Assembly: GCA_017406005.1 (NCBI GenBank)
Contig: JAFQZI010000168.1
Span: 1-64,000 of the forward strand
DNA from: Oscillospiraceae bacterium
Lineage (GTDB): Bacteria > Bacillota > Clostridia > Oscillospirales > Oscillospiraceae
Length of the DNA: 64,000 nt
Reading direction: 5' to 3'
Position 1 is the first letter of the stretch. Each line of letters begins with the position of its first letter. The notes beneath the pieces were generated by a model. It made no database searches and had not been told where the DNA came from. It worked only from the letters and a program-made list of their open reading frames with translations. Made by a program: the position numbers and the translations under genes. Positions 1 through 8,561 of the stretch are shown piece by piece.

Positions 1-32
1 AGTGGCGGGAAGTCCCGACACTTCCCGCCACT
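1..32. terminator. Strong inverted repeat at window edge
   Basis: A perfect 13-bp inverted repeat (1-13 and 20-32) with a 6-nt loop. The stem may extend left of the window. The following bases are moderately T-rich. It is probably the terminator of a plus-strand gene lying outside the window, but no gene can be seen to confirm this. Confidence 0.4.
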
Positions 33-111
33 TATTGTCTCATATCCTGTTTATTTTTTACAGGTACTCCTTATTTACCGGTTACTTTTCCTATCTGTCA
101 AGGGGCCGAAT

Positions 112-146
112 GACCGGGGCGGTTCTGTTTCTGAACCGCCCCGGTC
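112..146. terminator. 14-bp perfect inverted repeat downstream of the cupin operon
   Basis: Arms 112-125 and 133-146 match perfectly (GACCGGGGCGGTTC and its complement) around a 7-nt loop. It lies 20 nt past the stop of the minus-strand cupin gene. There is no clear U-tract on the minus strand, so it is either a weak terminator or one of the GGGGCGGTTC-type palindromes scattered in clostridial genomes. A second stem (162-171 with 178-187) overlaps the cupin stop codon. Confidence 0.45.
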
Positions 147-165
147 TTAAGTGTTTCCCATTATG

Positions 166-645
166 TCAGGAGAACCGTCCTGACATAAAAAAGGCTTCTG
201 CATCCGGGCACAGCCCGATCACCTGATTCTGATCGAGAAGATGGAATCCGTCATAAGAAAATCTCGGAACCGTAATAGCCGAGATCAGTGTTCCCTTCCC
301 GACCTGTTCTAAAGGCCTTGCTGCAAAGGCAACACCCTTTTTCAGGTAAAGGCATAATTCGGCTCCATCTGAAGTACCGAATTTACGTCTTTCAAGCTTA
401 CCTTCCGGATCGATTATCCATACTTCGAGATCGTCACCTGCGTGGTATACCCAGTATTCATCACAGTCCAGCGTATGGAACACAGTGGAAACGTCCGGCC
501 TAAAATAGTAGTAGGCATGACCTGAACCCGCTCTTCCCGGGCCTTCAAAAGGATAATGGTTTTCCTTAACAAGCCCACCCTCTTCCTGCGGTGACATACC
601 CAGGTTCTCAGCAAGCTTACAGGCATCAACAGCATCTGTTTTCAT
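166..645 (-). CDS. DUF985 / cupin_5-family protein
   Basis: This 159-residue protein resembles the DUF985 (cupin_5) family. The N-terminal LGMSPQEEGG is the family's 'LGL-P-PEGG' start. A central FHTLDCDEYWVYHAGDDLEVW stretch holds the usual cupin metal-binding region, and the C-terminal part has the expected short beta strands. Length is normal for the family. The start is supported by AAGGAGAG about 7 nt upstream. It is the last gene of a three-gene operon behind a MATE pump and a SAHH-like protein (42-nt gap). DUF985 members have no firmly established reaction. The neighbours suggest small-molecule processing, which is inference only. Confidence 0.75.
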   Translation of the reverse strand: MKTDAVDACKLAENLGMSPQEEGGLVKENHYPFEGPGRAGSGHAYYYFRPDVSTVFHTLDCDEYWVYHAGDDLEVWIIDPEGKLERRKFGTSDGAELCLYLKKGVAFAARPLEQVGKGTLISAITVPRFSYDGFHLLDQNQVIGLCPDAEAFFMSGRFS

Positions 646-687
646 TCGAATCTCTCCTTTTTCTATCTCTGATCATTTGTGTACAGT

Positions 688-2067
688 TCAGATCAATGTT
701 TCCACAGCCAGTTTCCGAAAAGTTGCCTTGCGCAGATAATCCTTACACGGATGAATACATAAGAGCTGTTTCAGGTCACTCTCTTTTCCCTGCAGCTGAT
801 TGATATCAAACCAATCCTTCATCAGCTTCCATTCATCCAGCTGCACAGGTGCGTCGCTGTCTCCGAGAAGATACAGTCCGTTCTTCATCTCTCCGGACTC
901 AATAATCGCCCCAGCACATAAGGTCAATTCCGCAAACAACAGATCGATCATCCTGTCGGTAAGGCTGATTGAACCTTCTCTGCAGAAGTTTACCGGCATT
1001 CCGCAGGCTATCAGATAGAAGCATTTCTGATTCTTGCCGTCTGAAACGGTGTATTTCTCGTAAAATGGGCCTGTTTCCTCAAGAGAGAACTCAAAGGACG
1101 AATCCTTTGGATCCTGAATCAGATTGAGAATATCTTTGTATTCTATATCTTTTGAGGAACCGCTGCAAAGAAGAATATTATCGGCATCACTTTCAAGATA
1201 GTGCTCGAGTTCCTTTATTCCAAAGGATTTGTTGCCCGTCATACCGATCAGGATCTGATGATCACGGAAAACATCCGGAGTAATTCGGTAAAAAGCAGCA
1301 TATCCTTCCTTTTCTGCGACATTACGGATCACTTCGTCCGTATCACAGACAGAGATATTACATTGGTAGCCATCCAGTTTTTTTGCCACCGCCCTGCCGA
1401 AAATACCATAGCCGATAATCAGCACCTGAGAATAATTCAGAAAATGATTTGTGTAGGAAATGAATGAACTCAGCTCTTCCACAATTTTCTGCCCGATGAA
1501 AACGGATTCCAGGCACATCTTGATTTCAGATCTTGCGATACTGATAGACGGATAATGATAGCTCATTCTGCTGCTCAGTATTTTCGTCCCGGACGTTGTC
1601 TGCTCCACAGAACCGATAATGTTTCCGCTCAGTTCAGGATAAATCTCTTCCAGATTATCCATTGTCTGGGAATGATAGCCGCCGTCTTCAATAATAAACA
1701 GCTTTTTTCCTTTTTTAATCTCCGGCAGAACATCTTTTACAATCGCCACCGTAATAAGCATGTCCATGGTGTCAACAAAATACTGTACTCTGATCCGCAG
1801 AGGAACTTCGCTCCTTTGGAGGGAGAAGGTTTTATCTCTGTTCCGGACTGCATAATAATAGATTCCACCCTCGAATGCTTTTCTGTCAGATTCCGAACTG
1901 GAAGTGTAAGACGCACCAATCTGGATAACTTTTCCGAATTTATGCTGCAGCTCAGCGGAGAAACAGTAAGTGTTCCTCATGTCGTGGTTGATATTCAGCA
2001 AAACCACATCATCATACTTTTTCCCTTCTGAACAGATTCTTTTTAATACAGGCATAGAAACAGACAT
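688..2067 (-). CDS. Diverged S-adenosylhomocysteine hydrolase-like protein
   Basis: This 459-residue soluble protein is recognised through SAHH landmarks. EDGG (residues 127-130) corresponds to the LDDGG that holds catalytic Asp131, VEQTTSG (154-160) to SEETTTG with Glu156, Lys183 to Lys186, and GYGIFG (219-224) is the NAD-binding glycine loop. Positions agree closely with canonical SAHH numbering. However, the residues aligning with Asp190 and Asn191 appear to be Glu187 and Ser188, and the N-terminal SAM-cycle signature is not obvious. It may therefore act on another nucleoside thioether or have lost hydrolase activity. It sits 15 nt downstream of the MATE gene. The family call is fairly secure; the substrate is unknown. 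Confidence 0.6.
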   Translation of the reverse strand: MSVSMPVLKRICSEGKKYDDVVLLNINHDMRNTYCFSAELQHKFGKVIQIGASYTSSSESDRKAFEGGIYYYAVRNRDKTFSLQRSEVPLRIRVQYFVDTMDMLITVAIVKDVLPEIKKGKKLFIIEDGGYHSQTMDNLEEIYPELSGNIIGSVEQTTSGTKILSSRMSYHYPSISIARSEIKMCLESVFIGQKIVEELSSFISYTNHFLNYSQVLIIGYGIFGRAVAKKLDGYQCNISVCDTDEVIRNVAEKEGYAAFYRITPDVFRDHQILIGMTGNKSFGIKELEHYLESDADNILLCSGSSKDIEYKDILNLIQDPKDSSFEFSLEETGPFYEKYTVSDGKNQKCFYLIACGMPVNFCREGSISLTDRMIDLLFAELTLCAGAIIESGEMKNGLYLLGDSDAPVQLDEWKLMKDWFDINQLQGKESDLKQLLCIHPCKDYLRKATFRKLAVETLI

Positions 2068-2082
2068 AACAGACTTCTCCCT

Positions 2083-3426
2083 CTAATCCATATTTTTCCT
2101 GAGTCTTTTTTTCAAAAGGAAGAACGCGATTGCCGCAGTAATCAAATCTGCTGCCGGTTGTGCGGATATAATTCCGTAATACCCAAATACACGCGCAAGA
2201 ACAACAACTGCAGCGATAAATACAATGCCCTGCCTTGAAACGGATAATACGAACGGGGTCTGAGCATCGCCGAATGAAATGCCCAAGCTGAAAACTACCA
2301 GAACGAACGCCTGAAACACAGCTGCGGAGTACTGAGTACGCAGCATCTGGCTTCCCAGGAAAACGATCTCACGGTTGTCTACAAACAAAGACATAATGCG
2401 CGGTGCAAAGATCTCTATGATAACCGTCAGCGCAACCGCCACCGTTATACAGACTTTCATCTCAAAAGAAAAGATTTCACGGATCCTGTTCTTCTGACCT
2501 GCACCGTATGCAAAGCCCAGCAGCGGCTGTCCGCCAAGCGCAAACCCCAGGAGCAACAGATAGGAAATCAGACAAACTTTCTGAACAATTCCCATTGCAG
2601 ACACAGCCAGTGCTGAGTATCGGACAAGATACAGATTCGTAATAACCAGCATAACCATCTGCACGGCATTGGTCAACGAAGAGGAAAGCCCGACCGACAT
2701 CATCTTTCTGATGCTGCCGCCATCCAGCCTGACATGCTTCAGAGAAACAGTCAATGCCTCACTTTTGCGGATGCCTATCCATACACATCCGATCGCCTCG
2801 ACCGCCATCCCGATAAATGTGGAAAGCGATGCGCCGGCAGCCCCCATACCGAAGCGGAATATCAGGATCGGATCCAGAACAAGATTCACTACAGTTCCCG
2901 CAATGACTGCAATCATTGCGTCCCTTGCTTTTCCGTAAGATCTTACAATATTCAGAAAAGTGCAATACACCAGAACTGCCGGAGCCGCAAGTGCAATCCA
3001 GATATAGTAGCTTTCAGCATGCCGAAAAGTGTCCGAGTCTGCGCCTAACAAGCTGATGATCGGATTCCTGAACAGCAGAAGGAGAATACTGACAGCTACT
3101 CCGAATGAAAGTGCACTCCAGAACGAAAAAGATGAAACCTGTTTTGTTTTTAGGTGATCTTTTTTCCCCAGAAATTGCGAAATCAGAGCACCACCGCCAT
3201 AACCGAAAATATCTCCAAATGCCATCAGCATGGTATATACAGGTGTAATCAGCGATACCCCTGCTATCAGGCTGGTTTCTCCCGTGGCAGAAACAAAATA
3301 CATATCAACCAGACCGTAGATGATCGTCACAACCAGGCTCATCACCAACGGGATCGACATTTTGTAATATGCCTTTGAAATCGGGAGATACTCTAACAGT
3401 TCCGAAGGAGTTCTGCTCTGTTCCAT
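2083..3426 (-). CDS. MATE family multidrug/toxin efflux transporter
   Basis: A 447-residue integral membrane protein with about 12 hydrophobic segments and the internal two-fold arrangement of MATE exporters. The N-terminal region (SIPLVMSLVVTIIYGLVDMYF) and the GYGGGALISQFLG stretch are typical of the family's first helices and loop. It would exchange Na+ or H+ for an exported organic compound across the cytoplasmic membrane. It is the first gene of the operon with the SAHH-like and cupin genes, so it could export their product, although MATE substrates cannot be read from sequence. Length and start are normal; the first residues MEQSRTPSEL precede the first helix as expected. Confidence 0.9.
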   Translation of the reverse strand: MEQSRTPSELLEYLPISKAYYKMSIPLVMSLVVTIIYGLVDMYFVSATGETSLIAGVSLITPVYTMLMAFGDIFGYGGGALISQFLGKKDHLKTKQVSSFSFWSALSFGVAVSILLLLFRNPIISLLGADSDTFRHAESYYIWIALAAPAVLVYCTFLNIVRSYGKARDAMIAVIAGTVVNLVLDPILIFRFGMGAAGASLSTFIGMAVEAIGCVWIGIRKSEALTVSLKHVRLDGGSIRKMMSVGLSSSLTNAVQMVMLVITNLYLVRYSALAVSAMGIVQKVCLISYLLLLGFALGGQPLLGFAYGAGQKNRIREIFSFEMKVCITVAVALTVIIEIFAPRIMSLFVDNREIVFLGSQMLRTQYSAAVFQAFVLVVFSLGISFGDAQTPFVLSVSRQGIVFIAAVVVLARVFGYYGIISAQPAADLITAAIAFFLLKKRLRKNMD

Positions 3427-3561
3427 ACGTCGGACCCAACCTGTTCTGCATTTCTGACTGTCATATTCAATAGGTAAGATTTCTTTCAGTTTTGAGCTAA
3501 TGTTAAAAAACCTTTATTGCTTTTATGTTAACTTCCAGTATACCCTGTTTTTTAGAGGAGT

Positions 3562-4488
3562 TCAATCTTTTTTTATGTCTTTCAAAGGGGTGAAAACCGT
3601 CTGCCAGAGGATGGATTCGTCCCGGATCAGCTGCTGCACCCAGTCTCCGTACCCGGCCGTCAGCAGAAGCAGAAGGGCGAGATCCCTCTCCCCTTCCATC
3701 GCCTTCCGGATCATCCTGAGTGCCAGAACCGTGCCGACATTCGGCACCAGATGATAGTCCTCCGTCAGGGCACGGTATCCCTCTTTTTCACTCATGGGGT
3801 TTTCCAGCAGGATCCGGACGATCGTCGGCATGTCATGTGTCAGGAACAGCCTGGCTTTTTCCGACGGCCAGGGAATCTCCCGATATGTCAGCCCGTCCCG
3901 GATGGCCCTTACACTTGAAGGTGAAATGCCGAAACGCTTTGCTATCACCGGCACCGATTCCCCCTCCGTCAGAGCGATGCGGACAAATCCCAGTTCTTCG
4001 GGATCCAGCTTGCGTTCCCTGCGATTTACACGACCCCGTTTTTTCTCCTGAAGGGGGAAATCGGAATCTGCATAATCCCCGAGGAAGTCCCGGTAAGCTT
4101 TTCCGTCCCGGATGGAAACAATGCTCGGAACCGAAACGGGAAACTTTTCTGCTATCTTCCTGGCTGAAATCCCGTCCCGCAGCATTTCCGCAATGCCGCG
4201 AACCTGTTCCTCCGTAAGCTTTCGATTCGCCGAAGGCTTCCCTTTATGGCTCCGGCTCAGTTTTTCCAGCGTTTCGGCATTCGGTGTTACGCCAGAAGCA
4301 TGCAGCCTTGTATGCTCTGCCCGATCCATCACCTGCAGATTGGCAAGACGGTTATCGTCCTTTTCTCCATTGATGTGGTGGACTACCTCATTTTCCCGCA
4401 ACGGCCTGCCCAGAAATTCCTCCATCAGGACCACATGCGCCGGTTTTCTCTTTCCGTTGCGGGTTATTGTTTTATATTCGGACCCCAT
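3562..4488 (-). CDS. Free-standing HNH endonuclease with helix-turn-helix repeats
   Basis: About 308 residues from the ATG at 4488, chosen over a TTG at 4581 because AAAGGAAG precedes it. An HNH_3-type nuclease core (VVHHINGEKDDNRLANL, then AEHTRLH) lies near residues 30-65. It is followed by two similar 45-residue modules ending in IRDGKAYRDF and IRDGLTYREI, which look like helix-turn-helix DNA-binding units of the kind found in homing and phage endonucleases. The C-terminal third is unrecognised. No intron, intein or phage genes flank it, so it appears to be a selfish or domesticated stand-alone nuclease inserted between two unrelated operons. Confidence 0.75.
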   Translation of the reverse strand: MGSEYKTITRNGKRKPAHVVLMEEFLGRPLRENEVVHHINGEKDDNRLANLQVMDRAEHTRLHASGVTPNAETLEKLSRSHKGKPSANRKLTEEQVRGIAEMLRDGISARKIAEKFPVSVPSIVSIRDGKAYRDFLGDYADSDFPLQEKKRGRVNRRERKLDPEELGFVRIALTEGESVPVIAKRFGISPSSVRAIRDGLTYREIPWPSEKARLFLTHDMPTIVRILLENPMSEKEGYRALTEDYHLVPNVGTVLALRMIRKAMEGERDLALLLLLTAGYGDWVQQLIRDESILWQTVFTPLKDIKKD

Positions 4489-4600
4489 ATCTTCCTTTCT
4501 TATACGAATCACTCTGCTGCTTACAGAATCTCTTTCCGGAATGCAATATGAACTTGCAGACTTATCCCAAAATACAAACAAATTGTCTGCGTATAGAATT

Positions 4601-4627
4601 CCCGGGTCTTCACACGAAGATCCCGGG
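4601..4627 (-). terminator. Hairpin downstream of the surface-protein gene
   Basis: An 11-bp stem with one bulged base (4601-4611 with 4616-4627, arms CCCGGGTCTTC and GAAGATCCCGGG) and an ACAC loop. It lies 27 nt past the stop codon of the frameshift-restored surface-protein frame (4655). This placement supports the longer frame as the true gene end. The U-tract is poor. Confidence 0.45.
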
Positions 4628-4654
4628 ATCAGTATTTTATCGGGGAAGACTTAT

Positions 4655-4746
4655 TCAGCGACTGCGTTTGCGTCTGCGCATCGTCAGCACCGCGCCGGCG
4701 AGGGAAACAGCTGCCAGGGCGCCCCACAGCATCACATTGCTCTCAT
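4655..4746 (-). pseudogene. Out-of-frame cell-wall sorting signal of the LRR surface protein
   Basis: The upstream 1201-codon frame ends in NNPRTGG-stop at 4743. Removing one G from the six-G run (plus-strand C run at 4747-4752) gives NNPRTGDES followed by a hydrophobic helix (VMLWGALAAVSLAGAVLTM) and the basic tail RRRKRSR, ending at 4655. That is a textbook sortase signal: an (N)PxTG motif, membrane helix and positive tail. So this segment is the real C-terminus read out of frame. The cause may be sequencing error, a fixed mutation or on/off slippage. Confidence 0.8.
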
Positions 4747-7700
4747 CCCCCCGTGCGCGGGTTGTTGGACGGCGGGACGTAGGTATACCGCTCGCTCGTC
4801 GACGTGGAGTAATAAGTTTCTCCTCCGCCACCTGCTGGGAAGACAACGAACTTCGTCTCCGCTTCTCCGTCGTCAAAGACGGCTTTGAGTGTGTAACTGC
4901 CCGTAGCCAGGCTTCTCTGGTAAGCAGTTGTCAGTGTAATCTTCACGCTTCCGGATTTCGCGGTATACGCACGCGGCGACAGCACCCGTCCATCCACCTG
5001 AATGCCCAGGAAGTGCAAGAAGGCATTCTCATCATCAGGGAAGCGATGTACGGTAAAGCCCGCACCCTCTGTGCTGCTTTCCATCCACATGACCGGTGTG
5101 GTACCGTTGGCAAAGTAGTATAGCACTTTCTTTTCAGTGGGTTCAGGCGGCGTAACTTCCTTTTCGATAAACGTCGCCGTCACGATGACGGAGGATGCAG
5201 GCATGGTGAAGCTGTATTCGCCGTCCGTCAGCGTGATTTCCTGCGCCGTTCCGCCATCTGGGGTAAAGGTTAGCTTCTCCAACTTATAACCGCTCTCTGA
5301 AGTGACAGTCACAGTGACAGCAGTTCCCTGAAAAGCGGTGGCCGGGACAGTGATGGAACCGTGAGAGATATTCTGATCCACTGTGATGGAATAGTTTAAA
5401 TTAACCGGCGGGTTAACAGTGTCGCTTTCTGTTTGGAACGCCGCGGTAACCGTAACGTCGGAATTTGGCATGGTGAAAGTGTAAGGGTTGGCTGTTAGGG
5501 TCTGGCCGTTTCCATCCTGGATATCGTTTCCATCGCTGTCCATCCACTTCAGGAATACATAGTTATTATTGGGTGCGGCTTTCAGAGTGACAGTTACGGA
5601 TCCCTGCGTATCTGGGTCTTTGTCCCAATACGTCCCCTCTCCCGTGACCGTGCCGCTGTTTTCCGGGTCAACATTTACGGCCACGGTATGCTTCCAATGG
5701 ACTGTCGCATTGCCGTTCCATCCCTCTGCAGTGCTCACACTCCCCTCTTTGGCATCAACATACAAATCCGTCAGGTTGTCGCAGTCTTTGAATGCCTTAT
5801 ATCCGATGGATATCACACTGGCCGGGATTTTCACAATCGTGAGGCCGTCGCAGTCTATGAATGCATAGACCTCAATGGAAGTCACACTGGCTGGGATTGT
5901 TATACTCGTTAAGCTGCTGCAACGGCCGAATGTATAGGTTCCAATGGAAGTCACAGTGTCCGGGATTGTCACACTCGAGATGGAGTTGCAATTATAAAAA
6001 GCACTTTCCCCGATAGAAGTAACGCTGTCCGGGATCGTCACACTCGTAAGGCTGCTGCAGCCAGCGAATGCATCATCCCCGATGCTCGTCACACTATTGG
6101 GGATCGTTATGCTCGTGAGGCTGGGGCAGTAACTAAACGTATTTCTTTCGATAGAGGCCACACCGCCGGGGATCGTTATGCTTGTAAGATTGTCACAGTC
6201 GCAAAATGCGTAGAACCCAATGGAAGTCACACTGTCCGGGATAGTCACGCTCGTAAGGTTGTTGCAGTTATAGAATGCATAGCCTTCGATGGAAGTCACA
6301 CTGTCCGGAATCGTTACGCTCGTGAGAGATTTGCAATTGTTGAATGCATAGATCCCGATAGAGGTCACGCCGCTTGGGATTTCTATGCTTGTGATAGTAG
6401 ACGGGGCCTGAATCAATATCGTTTGTTCCTTATTGTAAAGGACACCGCTTGCACTGCTGTAATTAGGATTCTCCTCCGCCACCTGGAATTCTTCCAAGTT
6501 GGGACAACTCGCAAATGTGTTATTCTCAATGGAAGTCACGCTGCCGGGGATTGTTACACTCGAGATGGAGTCGCAATTACAAAAAGCACGTTCCCCGATG
6601 GAGGCAACGCTGTCCGGGATTGTCACACTCGCAAGACTGTTACAAGTATTAAACGCATTCTCTCCAATGGAAGTCACACTGTCCGAGATCGTCACGCTCA
6701 TGAGGCTGTAGCATCCTGCAAATACATCATCCCCGATAGAGGTTACGCCGTCTTCGATCACAATCCCGGTGATGCTGTCCTTGTCGCTGAACCATGGCCG
6801 ACCGTAATAACCAAAATCATCATACATGGGTCCTGTGCCAGAGATGGTGAGCACTCCGTCAGCCAGCGACCAGGTTACGTTATCACCACATTTGTTATTG
6901 AACTCCCCACTGTAAAACGTCGCCTTAATGTTGACGGGGAATGCAGGCATGGTGAAGGTACCGGTATATTTCCCGTCGTCGCCCAGAGTAGCGGCAACTA
7001 TCTGTCCTGACTGACCCTCCGGCGTGTAGGTCAGCCTGTCCAGTTTGTTTCCTTCCGGCGGGGTAACCGTCAGGGTGACGGCTTTTCCTTCTTGAGTTGA
7101 TATAGTATCTGAACTTATCGTGCCATCATCCGGAAGAATGACAGCGTATTTCAGCAATTCCGTATTACCGAAAACACTACCAACTGTTCCGCCATATATA
7201 ACAGTCATAGCGATTTGGGTATCGCTGAAGTAAATACGGTTAACCGTGCCTCCGTACACGTCAAAACTACCGTAGATGATGTGTACGTCCTCGGAAACTG
7301 TGCCATCGTTCATAGCGACGAAGCTACCATTCATGATGTTTACTTCGGAAACCGTACCGCCGTTAATTGTGAGCTTTCCGCCCATCGTACTAACGCTGGA
7401 AACCGTGCCACCACCTATGTTGACATTGCCCCCTTTAACAATGACACCGTATACAGTGCCGTTGTTCATCGTGAAGCTGCCATTGTTCATATTAACGCCT
7501 GAGACTGTTCCATCGTTCATTGTAAAATTGCCAGAGACTTCTATGCTTTTGCTGACTATGCCTCCGTTCATCGTGACAAAGCCCCAATTTATGATTTCTA
7601 GTTCGGAAACTTCACCTCCGTTCATTGTGAAGGAGCCCCCGCCTCCATAGACGTGTACGGCAGAAACCGTGCCACCGCCCACAGAGTCGTTCAGTGTCAG

Positions 7701-8348
7701 GTTTCCTTCGCAGGATAAAGAGGTATCAAGTCCAGAAATATCCCTGCCATTCAGGTCAAGGATGATATTAGTTCCGCTTTCCACAGTATATTCGCCGGAG
7801 ACGTCTGCACCCAGTTGGATCTTTGTCGGATTATCAGAGTCATGGCTTGCCTCGGATAAGGCGGTCGCAAGCGCAGCCGCGTCATTTACAACAGTTTCCC
7901 CGCTGCTGCCCAGTGGTGCTGCCCCGAGGGCAGTGCGGAAAGTTACGGTCTCCTTTTTCGCATCCTCCACAGTGATACGGTCGAGTTCCAGCTCACAGTC
8001 TTCACAGACGGTCACCTCATCGTGGATGCCGTCGGTCTCATCCCTATCTTCAATGTCAATTCTGGTGTTTTCATGCTGGCAGGTTTTATGCTTCAGTTCC
8101 ATTTCCGCTTTTTTCTGCGCAGCCTCCACCTGCTGCTGTTGCTGTTCGACTATTTCCTGTTGAGCTTGCTGCTGCAAGAGAATGTCCTGTTCCATAGCTT
8201 CAATCTGCTTCTGGTATTCCTCTTGCTGCTGCTGAAGCTGAGCAAGCATACCGGCAAGGTCCTCTGAAAAGGCATGCGGGATCAGGCTGAGCAGCATGAC
8301 GATGCTCAGCATGACGGAGAGGAAGCGTTTGGTTTTCATTTTCTTCAA
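4743..8348 (-). CDS. Large secreted BspA-type leucine-rich-repeat surface protein
   Basis: A 1201-residue secreted protein. Visible parts in order: signal peptide (1-29); Gln/Glu-rich coiled coil (30-85) and a short Cys-containing segment with CxxC; GG-V repeats of a probable right-handed beta helix (about 205-400); an InlB/Flg_new-like stretch (about 410-480); roughly fourteen BspA-type LRR_5 repeats with cores such as SVTIPDSVTSIG (about 500-865); two further InlB B-like repeats (885-1060); and a C-terminal domain ending NNPRTGG. BspA-type LRRs commonly mediate adhesion. The sorting signal is out of frame in this sequence, so as read the protein would be released rather than anchored. AAGGAGG lies 10 nt before the start. 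Confidence 0.85.
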   Translation of the reverse strand: MKKMKTKRFLSVMLSIVMLLSLIPHAFSEDLAGMLAQLQQQQEEYQKQIEAMEQDILLQQQAQQEIVEQQQQQVEAAQKKAEMELKHKTCQHENTRIDIEDRDETDGIHDEVTVCEDCELELDRITVEDAKKETVTFRTALGAAPLGSSGETVVNDAAALATALSEASHDSDNPTKIQLGADVSGEYTVESGTNIILDLNGRDISGLDTSLSCEGNLTLNDSVGGGTVSAVHVYGGGGSFTMNGGEVSELEIINWGFVTMNGGIVSKSIEVSGNFTMNDGTVSGVNMNNGSFTMNNGTVYGVIVKGGNVNIGGGTVSSVSTMGGKLTINGGTVSEVNIMNGSFVAMNDGTVSEDVHIIYGSFDVYGGTVNRIYFSDTQIAMTVIYGGTVGSVFGNTELLKYAVILPDDGTISSDTISTQEGKAVTLTVTPPEGNKLDRLTYTPEGQSGQIVAATLGDDGKYTGTFTMPAFPVNIKATFYSGEFNNKCGDNVTWSLADGVLTISGTGPMYDDFGYYGRPWFSDKDSITGIVIEDGVTSIGDDVFAGCYSLMSVTISDSVTSIGENAFNTCNSLASVTIPDSVASIGERAFCNCDSISSVTIPGSVTSIENNTFASCPNLEEFQVAEENPNYSSASGVLYNKEQTILIQAPSTITSIEIPSGVTSIGIYAFNNCKSLTSVTIPDSVTSIEGYAFYNCNNLTSVTIPDSVTSIGFYAFCDCDNLTSITIPGGVASIERNTFSYCPSLTSITIPNSVTSIGDDAFAGCSSLTSVTIPDSVTSIGESAFYNCNSISSVTIPDTVTSIGTYTFGRCSSLTSITIPASVTSIEVYAFIDCDGLTIVKIPASVISIGYKAFKDCDNLTDLYVDAKEGSVSTAEGWNGNATVHWKHTVAVNVDPENSGTVTGEGTYWDKDPDTQGSVTVTLKAAPNNNYVFLKWMDSDGNDIQDGNGQTLTANPYTFTMPNSDVTVTAAFQTESDTVNPPVNLNYSITVDQNISHGSITVPATAFQGTAVTVTVTSESGYKLEKLTFTPDGGTAQEITLTDGEYSFTMPASSVIVTATFIEKEVTPPEPTEKKVLYYFANGTTPVMWMESSTEGAGFTVHRFPDDENAFLHFLGIQVDGRVLSPRAYTAKSGSVKITLTTAYQRSLATGSYTLKAVFDDGEAETKFVVFPAGGGGETYYSTSTSERYTYVPPSNNPRTGG

Positions 8349-8378
8349 TCCTCCTTGGAAGGATAGGGGGATGGGACT

Positions 8379-8457
8379 GGTACTTCGAGATCAGTGCTTA
8401 AAGGCTGCTCGAGAAGACAACATTGTACCTCGATTTCGGAGCGTGCACGCGAGCTCT
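8379..8457 (-). repeat. Copy A of the dispersed AACATTGTACYTCG element
   Basis: This copy contains two direct repeats, TACTTCGAGATCAGTGC (8381-8397) and TACCTCGATTTCGGAGC (8426-8442), separated by 28 nt. A 5-bp closing stem is formed by GCTCG (8407-8411) and CGAGC (8450-8454), and the core AACATTGTACCTCG is at 8419-8432. It ends 30 nt before the surface-protein start and lies downstream of a predicted promoter, so it should be transcribed as part of the leader. Confidence 0.6.
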
Positions 8458-8524
8458 AATACTGTTAAGAGATGTGGAAGGTTTATAAGAATTAACAGAC
8501 CATCGTTGTTTTATGTTAACCTAT

Positions 8525-8553
8525 ATTGTATCACGTTCAGGGAGAAGATGCAA
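8525..8553 (-). promoter_or_regulatory. Predicted sigma-A promoter of the surface-protein gene
   Basis: On the minus strand, TTGCAT (8548-8553) and TACAAT (8525-8530) are separated by exactly 17 nt. Transcription would start near 8518 and give a leader of about 170 nt that contains element copy A. Confidence 0.55.
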
Positions 8554-8561
8554 GCGAATTT

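Noticed and set aside
3524..3535. Shared TTTTATGTTAAC near 3524 and 8510, both shortly downstream of minus-strand genes
   Set aside because: Only 12 AT-rich bases match and flanking sequence differs; chance is likely.
5750..6790. Regularly spaced DNA repeats that might look like a CRISPR array
   Set aside because: The periodicity of about 69 nt is that of the LRR_5 protein repeats in an open reading frame; the units vary and there are no unique spacers.
8381..8442. Two 17-nt direct repeats with a 28-nt spacer as a CRISPR remnant
   Set aside because: The spacer is itself conserved between copies A and B and forms part of a stem, and no cas genes are present.
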